From Eremomyces bilateralis CBS 781.70 (taxonomy: Eukaryota; Ascomycota; Dothideomycetes; Eremomycetales; Eremomycetaceae): a DNA stretch of 64,000 nt. The DNA is taken from positions 62,001-126,000 of the forward strand of contig NW_022985069.1 of NCBI RefSeq assembly GCF_010015585.1. The letters run 5' to 3'. The notes under the pieces were generated by a model. That model was not told the DNA's origin. It was given only the letters and a program-made list of their open reading frames with translations, and did not search any database. Of this stretch, positions 56,772 through 64,000 are shown one piece after another. Position 1 is the first letter of the stretch. Each line of letters begins with the position of its first letter. The position numbers and the translations under genes are program-made.

Positions 56772-57413
56772 AAGGAAGACACGTTGATCTGGAGTTGGGG
56801 AAAGGAAATACGGATAGACTATGAGGGAGATTACATGACTGTTTATACTTACATATCTCTTGGGGCGTGGACCTTAAGGGGCGTTGCTAGTGGAATAATC
56901 TGTCTTGACTCTATATCATGCTGGTGGCATTGAAGCCTAACTGAATTCTATAAACACCGCGAACAAGATGCTCTCGGTCGTTTCTCATATTCAGGACGAA
57001 GTGCCATTTCGAGTCTGGACATGAGGTCGGAGATGTCGGAGTTCGGCTTTCTCCGACTCCGACTCCACTCCACCCGCGTTTTGCACACTGCCGCATTTAA
57101 ATGTTTTGCATTCCAGCAAACATCGCCAACGATACAAACAGCTTGTCAGTAATTTACTGACAAGTGACAATGCGAGTTGTTTGCCAGGCGCTCTCAACCC
57201 CTGAACTTTTCGTAAGTACTCCTTACATCCATCTATTTCTCTTGCTAGACTTCTGAAGTAGTCCTGAACTGTCTCGCATAAACCAGCTTGGGGACGCTGA
57301 CTAGAAATTGTAGGGGTTGACAGTTCTCAATGCGCGCTCACTTGCGTCATTCGGTGCTGTGCCTCCGTCCTTGAATCATTTAAATCAGGCCTCTCGAGCA
57401 GGTTTTGGGCAAA
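56772..57413. other. Intergenic with a perfect inverted repeat
   Basis: 642 bp between two plus-strand genes. It contains the inverted repeat listed next. No gene seen. Confidence 0.5.
57142..57164. repeat. Perfect 11-bp inverted repeat, 1-nt spacer
   Basis: CTTGTCAGTAA, one T, then TTACTGACAAG. It lies about 250 bp before the next ATG, in an otherwise plain intergenic region. It could be a binding site for a dimeric regulator or a stem-loop; too short to show a transposon by itself. Confidence 0.7.
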
Positions 57414-59192
57414 ATGACTAGCTGTACCCCAGAGACAACCGGCCCAAATCCAACAGCACCTTACTATGACCTTCCTAATGGTTTCCAAGGCCCTTACTCT
57501 TGTGGTGATGAAGCCTATGGTCTACCACCGCATGCCGACCAAACTAATACCCATTTGTATGGTAACGATGCCGCTTTCGTAGAACAGAACCAAGGTGATG
57601 CAGATCGTGCGCTCAACAGCAATATCGCTGGACTACTGAAGGTCATGGAATCTGTGGGCGGTCAAGAGAATGACATGGGGGAGCAAGGGGGGGCTAATCG
57701 TAAGAGCGCCGGCGGCCATCGCGATACAGCAGGCGAAAAGCAAGGTGTACCGCTTGAAACCGCTCAGGCTGGGGTGAAGCGTAAAAGAGCAACAGGACTA
57801 TCTGAAGCAGCAGAAGGGACTGCGGAAGCGCCCAGCGCGACGCGAGGGAGTGCAGGGCGTCGAAAGAGGCAGAAGAGCAGCTCGACTGAAGTCGACGAGA
57901 GGTTGGGACACGCAGACGACGGAGCTACTACTGCGTACCCAGCATCCGTGTTAGCAGAAGCCCGTGTTGTTGGAGTACATAGTGCTGCGGCTTTGTTCCG
58001 GGGAACCAGCGTATCGACGAAGAAATACACCCGTCCGCCTATGTCCAAACTGTACAGCTCACTACGGCTAACACCAGACAATTTCCTTCACCTCCAAGCT
58101 GCTGCGAAGCAGTACATGCTTGACACTGCGCATCCGGAGCGGCAAGACTGTGTTGGCCAACGAGGGAAAGGCGACACTGATATTGTCCGGCTACGACTTT
58201 TCAACTGCGTCCGCGAGTTTCTCAACGAGGGGTCCGGTGACAAATTCTTTGGCCCGAACGCGTGCACGGAAGACCAGGCTGGGGACGGCGTCGGCTTTGG
58301 GGTCAACGATAACGACAATAGGAAGTGGATTTGGCCGCACGACGGTAACAAGATCATTTCCCTTATTACCCCCCTCCTTCGTCGCATGGTCACGAACGAG
58401 CGCCAACGACAGTACGCTCTGGTAGCACGCAAGTCAGGGAATGCAAAAGCTGCAAGATCCAAAGAAGATATTGTCGATCCACAGCCTTCCATTGACGAAA
58501 CACCTGCCAAGGAGCCATCAACTGCTGTGTCACTGGTAAGGAGATGTCCTATGCGCTGTAAAATGCACCTCTGCTAACCGGCTACGAAGAGCCTCGATCC
58601 GAACCTGCGAAACTCTCCCCAGATGGCGCAACCATATTCCAGCGTCCCGATCCAGACATATGCGTCCTTTGGCCCGCCTCCAGCCACGCTTCGTCTCATA
58701 TTTCTAGACGAGGAAGAATTCATCCTAGGAGGAACCACGATTACCCTCTCGAACCATCCTTGCATCACTGGAATATCCTTCAACACAGTACTCGCAGAGG
58801 TCCATCAGAGCCTCGGCCGGTTCGCTCCCGATCAGACGCTCCCTCATACGACCTCAACGGCGACGATGAATGGCGGGTCGAACGGGAATCACCCCCCATC
58901 TTCCCCGGCGAACACAGAAGCGCAACGTTTGGCGAGTGCTGCCCTCGCCGATGGCTCATTCATAACCAGTGATTCACGACACGATGGGGCAGCAGAAAAT
59001 GCTACATCAACACGAACTCAAGCTAGACGCGAGATTGTTAAGATTTGCGCTCACACAGTCTCGGGGCTGGTCCATCTTCACGATGAAGCGGGTTGGAATG
59101 CGATCCAAGAGGAGACTTTGCAGACTATGTGGCTACTAGATTCTCTTAAACTTATTGTTGAAACTACTCTGATTGACACCCTTCAAAGCTGA
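57414..59192 (+). CDS. Unknown protein of 574 aa, probably nuclear
   Basis: Exon 1 is 57414-58535, a 54-nt intron (GTAAGG, branch CTAAC, acceptor AAG), exon 2 58590-59192. The N-terminal ~200 residues are disordered, with basic clusters KRKR and RRKRQK that look like nuclear signals. A folded, conserved-looking block follows (about 210-345): PPMSKLYSSLRLTPDNFLHL, HPERQDCVGQRGKGDTDIVR, RLFNCVREFLNEG, WIWPHDGNKIISLITPLLRRM. Exon 2 has LRLIFLDEEEFILGGTTITL and a final helical block (VKICAHTVSGLVHLHDEAGW). I recall this as a type of conserved fungal protein of unknown function but cannot name a domain. The frame upstream of the ATG starts at a TTG, so 57414 is the first Met. Confidence 0.75.
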
Positions 59193-59528
59193 GAGTCCAC
59201 CAGTGGAAATGAGAGGTGGGTGGTTTCCGGGTCTACTTAGAGACGAAGTTGTAAGAGAGCCATCCGAGCTGCTGTTGTTTGGAAGAGACACATTCCGAGT
59301 TGACTATTGAGGTCATACGCATATTATGTAGCACAGAAGGATCATTGTTCACTGGCATAATTATGAAACCTACACGATATTTAAACCTTTCCCGGCGAGT
59401 AAATGTTGAAGATCTGGAGATGCTGGGGCTAATCTAAGATGAAACCTCTATAGAATTAACGCTCGCCTAATAGATATGATGATCCAGTCTGCCTCTGGCA
59501 CCTCTTAGTCCACTATTATAGTCTTAGA
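59193..59528. other. Intergenic between convergent genes
   Basis: 336 bp, AT-rich, holding two 3' UTRs. Nothing else seen. Confidence 0.5.
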
Positions 59529-60526
59529 CTAGGAGAACCATGGCTCATGGTCCTTAACGAAGTCCTCCCATGTGGTCAACTTCTCTTGTACCTGACGAAT
59601 GGTCCACTCGACGCCCTGCTCCCCCTCTGCACCGTAATAGCTTAGATTACCAGATCCAAGGTCTTCAGAAAGTCCCTCCTCTTGTGCTTCTGTCGATTTC
59701 TTTGCATGGTCAGCGCCTTCAAAAACGACCTCCGTGTTTGTACACTCGGTCCAGACCCGACAGATTCTGGCAAGAGTATAAAAGGCCGTGGCAGCAAAAA
59801 GACGTGTGTGATTGTATCTAGGAGGATCCTGAAGGGCTGGAGCCAGGTATTTTCCAATATCTTCGATATCGATCAGAGGCACACGTGTCGAGGCCGTAGC
59901 GGACGGGATGATCGGATCGAGGACGTATTTCTCGTCGGTGATCTTACGAGGTTTTGTGACCGACTGGAAATTCTGCATGAACCATCCGGGCATGAAGAAG
60001 ACGCTCGTGAGGGGGAGGGTCCGAATATACCGTTCGACTTCGGCCTTGCTGTCGAAATGGGGAATCCCGATAGGTGGAAGGGACGACCAGATGAAGAACT
60101 CGACCTTTTCCTCAACGGCGGCGTCTGCGAGAGCTTTACCTTGCGCTACTTCAACGGCTGCCTGGGCGGTTTCCCAATCTGAATACCAATTAGTATGCAA
60201 AGAATAAGATTCGAGCCGGGACATCCAGTTTGTCACTGCGAACACTGCATATGATCCTCTCACGGCAACTCTTAAAGTGTCCGGTTTGTCCAGGTTGGCC
60301 TGGAGCCGGCGTTAGCCAGATGGCGCCGATCCTGAGGCTTTACGGCACATACCTCGACGATGTCGACGCCCCGCTTACGAAGCTCAACCGCCGCGGGTTT
60401 GGAAGCATCTCTCGTGACGCCTCGTAGCCGATATATAGCGGAAAATGCGGGGTTTCGCAGTAAGTACCGGACTAAAGCACCGCCTTGCTGCCCAGTCACA
60501 CCGAAAATGGTGAAAGTCTTGCTCAT
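59529..60526 (-). CDS. NmrA-like NAD(P)-binding protein
   Basis: Member of the atypical short-chain dehydrogenase group; NmrA itself binds NAD(P) and represses a GATA factor, while many relatives are redox sensors or reductases. Exon 1 is 60526-60353, 53-nt intron (GTATGT, CTAAC, CTCCAG), exon 2 60299-59529; 314 aa. The Rossmann motif G9-V-T-G12-Q-Q-G15 follows KTFTIF. Then RGVTRDASKPAAVELRKRGVDIVE, ANLDKPDTLRVAVRGSYAVFAVTN, and FFIWSSLPP. A stretch of about 15 residues after VFAVTN (MSRLESYSLHTNWYS) is not usual for the family. I looked for an intron there but found none with the right phase. No catalytic YxxxK is evident, in line with NmrA proteins. Confidence 0.85.
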
Positions 60527-61694
60527 TCTGGTCGAGGTCGGGAAAAGAGAAGCTTCTTAGCAGGTACGAGATTAAGAACAGAATTGAGGTAGACTACTGC
60601 GCCGTTAGGCCAATATATATATTTCCCTATATATAGGCCTCCTAGTACCGGACAAATACTGGAGACCGGACGAATACTGGAGACTGGACGAATACTGGAG
60701 ACTGGACGAATACTGGAGACTGGACGAATACTAGAGGCTGTCACAGTGCGTACAAGGGGAACCGTTTAGAACACGGCTATAGTATTCTAGTTACTCCGTA
60801 TAGTAGTATCGGACCAAACAAAAGATAAGAAAGAAGAAAAGAAAGAAGATAAAGAGGAGAGGAACTACTCCTACATATTGCTCGACTCCCTTGTGTAGCC
60901 TCGCGTGTGCGTCTACGGCAACACAACATACCAACTTCACCTATCGTTAGGCCATATGGCCACTAATCTCTTCTGTAAGGTATCAATCCGAAAGGTGTGC
61001 AGTCTGACGACTCGTTATGGATATTTTGGTTAGTACAGTTGATTTCTTTTGGGGTAGCCGACATGGGGGGTGTGGCCAATAGGGGGCCAGCTGACGTGCC
61101 AGGTTGGCTCATGCCGTCATGCGGGCTCATGCCTCATGCGTGATGCGGACATGCGGCACTCTGATCCTGGCATTGCTGAGTATGCTATAAAAAGCCCAGT
61201 AATTAACGGTTAGTCGGAATTTAATGACAGCACCTCCTGAGAAGTCGGCTGCGAACCCTCAGGAAACTGCGACTGAACAGCAAGTTTCTGCAGTACCTGA
61301 GTCTAGATCGATTGACATCTATGCATACTTGATCGATCCACTGCATGAGAGTCGAGAGAGTTTCCCAGGTCGAGTTTATGGCAGACCAGGCCAGGCTAAT
61401 AATTATTCGCTAATTCGAATCGAGGGTTCAAAACCTTGATTTGTGCTACTGGGTACATGCTTTATCTGAGCATGTCCTCTCCGGGTTCAGTCCATGCGTA
61501 TCAAGAGAGTACAACTACGAGAAGGACTGTCATGAATCCAGACTGCCGAAGGTTTCTTTTTCGTCATTTAGGTAAGATCCCCTTTACTGTCGTTGCCTTG
61601 ATTTTTTATTGGGATTGGAGGCGGATGCGGATGAGAATGACTGCCTATTGTATTCATATTGCCTCTATTCTTGCTACAATCCTGTTCAACGGAA
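60527..61694. other. Gene-poor region with repeats, possible decayed element
   Basis: It holds the NmrA-like promoter (TATA-like palindrome CCTATATATAGG at 60626-60637), a minisatellite, a purine-rich stretch near 60820-60870 and, around 61180-61440, a TATAAAA and a short open frame (61224-61439, start MTAPPEKSAANPQETATEQ). The composition of this last part recalls the start of a gag-type frame, but no repeats at its ends, polymerase or integrase were found. If it is an element it is a small broken fossil; family not assigned. Confidence 0.3.
60648..60737. repeat. Minisatellite, five copies of an 18-bp unit
   Basis: Five tandem units of 18 bp with consensus CTGGACGAATACTGGAGA. Copies 3 and 4 are identical; copies 1, 2 and 5 differ by one to four bases. 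It begins 122 bp upstream of the NmrA-like start codon, just beyond its TATA-like sequence, so copy number could affect that promoter. Confidence 0.95.
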
Positions 61695-62918
61695 TCATGT
61701 CAGCCGAGGCGCCTCCCCGAATGTCAAAGACTTCGTGATCTTACCGTTGTAAGCGACATCGCTTGTCGTAGGAAATCGGTCAATATCGCCCAACTCAACA
61801 ACATTCTTTGTCGCAAGCGACTTGATCCTTGCACAAAGTGCTCCTGGAGCCAGCCCAGGGGTTCCCCAAGGAGATACGCAACCAAACCGGCGACGTGAGG
61901 AGTGGCCATGGATGTTCCATCGGCAATCGCCTATAGTTCGATTGCCAGCACCCAAGGAATCAACAAATGCATCTACATGTTGCAGAAGAACTCACGGTTT
62001 CGTCATTGTTGGGCCCAATCCAAGCAGATAGAACCTGGGCACCAGGCGCGAAAACATCGACGGGTGGGCCCCAGTTCGCCCAAAATGGCCTCACATCTTG
62101 TATATCCGATGCCGACACCGTGCATGAGTACGGTGATGCGGCTGGAGAGAAATACTCCGCGGAAAGGTTCGCATTAGCTGCAGCGGCGGCAACGAATAAT
62201 CCTATACCCAAGATTAGTTGGTTTAGCACCTTGGTCTCCTTTACTTACCAGCATTGTAGGCTTGCTCTACAGCGGCATTGACTGCATCGAACTCGGGATT
62301 ATTGTATCCGTATTCTTCCGGCCAGCCGTAATTAGAAATGCCGACGGACAAACTAAGGACACCTCCTTTCCTACAGAGCGAATCTCGATTGGCTTGATAA
62401 TGGTTGATGGCCTCCTGAATGCCAGCCGGTATCGAAGCTCCTTGACAATCAAGTTCATAGCAGAACTCGATACCCAAAATGCGAGTCTTTTTCGCAATGC
62501 CGTCACCCCCGATGTGAACACTGGCAACCTTTAATGGGTGGGTTAGACGTTTACAGTGGTCTCAAGGAGCGATACTGCTTACTCGAGGGTCGGCGGATAT
62601 CCTTGCTGCTTCATCAGCAGTCAATGGAGCTACAATGCCTTGGAACTTTTCGAAGTTGTAGGTGTAAAGAGGTTTGACTATATCGAATTCGGCCGCTTCG
62701 ACGGAGTTTCCAGGCTTCAGTGTAACGATATAGTTTCTCCCATCTCCAGCGGACACTGGTAGTGACTGCTGCGGCGAAGGGAGAAGGGAATTGCCAAAAG
62801 AGCGAGGGAGAACCGCAAAGTGACTAGTAACTATGAAGGTGAGAATGGCCAATGGGAACTGAACGGCTGGTTCAAGACTTGATGGGCTTGTGGTCCGTCT
62901 CTGTTGACCTTCAATCAT
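61695..62918 (-). pseudogene. Decayed subtilisin-like (S8) protease
   Basis: Secreted-protease relative (proteinase K type) that cannot be active. Exons in my model: 62918-62583, 62528-62249, 62201-61996, 61930-61695. Exon 1 has a hydrophobic signal-like segment (FPLAILTFIVTSHFAV) and the I9 prodomain (NYIVTLKPGNSVEAAEF). Exon 2 opens at VASVHIGG and continues AKKTRILGIEF, DCQGASIPAGIQEAINH and AVNAAVEQAYNAG. The part that should lie between, with the DTG aspartate and HGTH histidine, is absent. Exon 3 carries the oxyanion-region sequence (LFVAAAAANANLS) and exon 4 the serine motif GTSMATPHVAGL. After AYLLG the reading frame changes: family sequence LAPGALCARIKSLATKNVVELG continues in another frame, showing a one-base-type shift near 61860. 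Intron 1 ends AAAG. Confidence 0.8.
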
Positions 62919-64000
62919 TATCAAGAGGCTTCGGCTTTTTATATTACCTGTCTCAACACATCTAGCCGAAGAGGCTGTTCTCTTGACCCATGACTCATGA
63001 AGACATTGAGATACGATGGTTCGATTGACCGAGGCTTCCCCCAAACTCTAAATCAGTACGTATTTACATCCTCGGAGTCTCAGAGAAGGGATTACATTTG
63101 ACCTTCCATTCTCAGAAACGTTCCCAAGCATTTACCTGGCGAAAAATGAACTGGTTGTGACGACGACTGGGGTGGGAAGCATAGATATCGTTCGTGGTCG
63201 CCACTGTAAGGTTTGCGCGTACAGATTATGGAATCGAGGTTTTCGAAAAGAACTCTGGATTTCACCAATAGTTACCCCCTTTAGGATTCTTACGCATTGG
63301 CCGACTTAGGTCCCGACCAACGGGAGGCGTTGTTAGATACACGCGATAACGGACGCAATGACTTGCAGAACTTTGGTCTCCAACGGTGAATCCAACCCCT
63401 AGTATGCCTCGGTGTCAGCGAATACGAAATTACCAAGTGGCAATCCGGGGGAGATCTCAATGGTTGAATGGAGGAGTCTTCCAGAGACAGCTTGGCGCTG
63501 GACGAAGGCAATAGGCTACCTGACTCTGTTGAGTTTTATCGTGCAGGTAGTGAAAAGGGGACGTGATGGCTGCAGTCAAGAGACATTGAAGGACTTGAAG
63601 GATTTGACGGTAGGTCATGTATCCTAGCTGCATATCAAATCAAAGCCACATTTACTCCTAACTTACTGAATAGAATGCCGTGACTTACTAGGTTGCCGTG
63701 GGATTTTGCGACGCTATGTTACCGCATTCGGAAACCAGGACAGGCAAGGGCTCAGGGCTCCCCAGTCGGGCCAGTCCCCAGTTCAAATGCACATAACTAG
63801 GTATATACACGCAGGCATAGTGAGTCAAAAGTCCCACGGAATTGTACCGAATGATTACTTTTCTAGAAAATAAGTCCGCAAGGTTGCGACTTAACAGCTT
63901 CACACAATAATGCAATATCGAACCAGTGAATGACATGTTTGGTTACGTAGTGCTCTCATTCCCAGATCCGGCGTCCCCCCCAGTGTGTGTATGTTTTTTA
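62919..64000. other. Right-edge region, no gene recognised
   Basis: About 1.1 kb beyond the protease remnant. Short ORFs occur on both strands (63290-63511 minus, 63412-63627 plus, 63688-63936 minus), overlapping and without domains. A gene entering from the right cannot be excluded. Confidence 0.4.

Noticed and set aside
60175-60235. Second intron in the NmrA-like gene after VFAVTN
   Set aside because: The extra residues suggested one, but no GT donor gives the phase needed for the AG at the start of DWETAQ.
52412-60526. Secondary-metabolite cluster around the Zn2Cys6 and NmrA-like genes
   Set aside because: No synthase, P450, methyltransferase or other pathway enzyme lies nearby; neighbours are housekeeping or unknown.
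61180-61440. Retroelement start region
   Set aside because: Only a TATA-like site and a short gag-like composition; no end repeats or enzyme domains, so not called as an element.

Overview
This is nuclear DNA of a filamentous ascomycete (Pezizomycotina). I infer a Eurotiomycete, close to Aspergillus or Penicillium, from general gene content and protein style, but have not proved it. The evidence for a fungus is direct. There are about 50 short introns, mostly 46-68 nt, with GT-AG ends and CTAAC/CTGAC branch sites. There are two Zn2Cys6 transcription factors, a DHA2-type transporter, a secreted S10 carboxypeptidase homologue and fungal housekeeping genes on both strands, with no operons. Exon coordinates were worked out by hand from splice signals and reading phase; every full model closes in frame except where stated.

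Layout. 0-2.5 kb: an ankyrin/ubiquitin-like-domain protein running off the left edge. 4.3-4.5 kb: a tiny two-exon gene. 4.9-8.4 kb: porphobilinogen deaminase (HEM3) and RNA polymerase III subunit RPC4, divergent. 8.7-11.8 kb: a four-BRCT Dpb11/TopBP1 replication-checkpoint protein. 14.6-17.8 kb: an alpha-arrestin with a 125-N assembly gap. 18.4-20.9 kb: a septin-like GTPase with a C-terminal membrane anchor. 22-23.6 kb: a G3BP-type NTF2/RRM/RGG protein. 24.9-25.3 kb: a small conserved-looking protein. 27.1-32.1 kb: a Zn2Cys6 regulator and a 14-helix MFS exporter, same strand.

32.9-45 kb is dense housekeeping: PEX4, PUS4, an SLC35F-like transporter, the seven-exon Rab7 gene YPT7, a carboxypeptidase-like pseudoenzyme, a proline-rich unknown, IRC6 and SMD3. 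45.1-52.3 kb holds a divergent transporter pair (AVT3/4-like amino-acid transporter and a VHC1-like cation-chloride cotransporter). 52.4-60.5 kb: MAK11, a second Zn2Cys6 regulator, an unknown probably nuclear protein and an NmrA-like protein. The last 3.5 kb is gene-poor: a promoter minisatellite, unassigned repeat-like DNA and a decayed subtilisin gene.

No biosynthetic cluster, CRISPR, rRNA or convincing tRNA was found. Genes with a common theme are the trafficking/vacuole set (alpha-arrestin, YPT7, IRC6, AVT3/4-like, VHC1-like), but nothing shows co-regulation. The most unusual items are the carboxypeptidase homologue whose catalytic Ser and His are both replaced in an otherwise intact gene, the subtilisin gene that has lost the segment carrying its Asp and His, and a GC-AG intron in IRC6.
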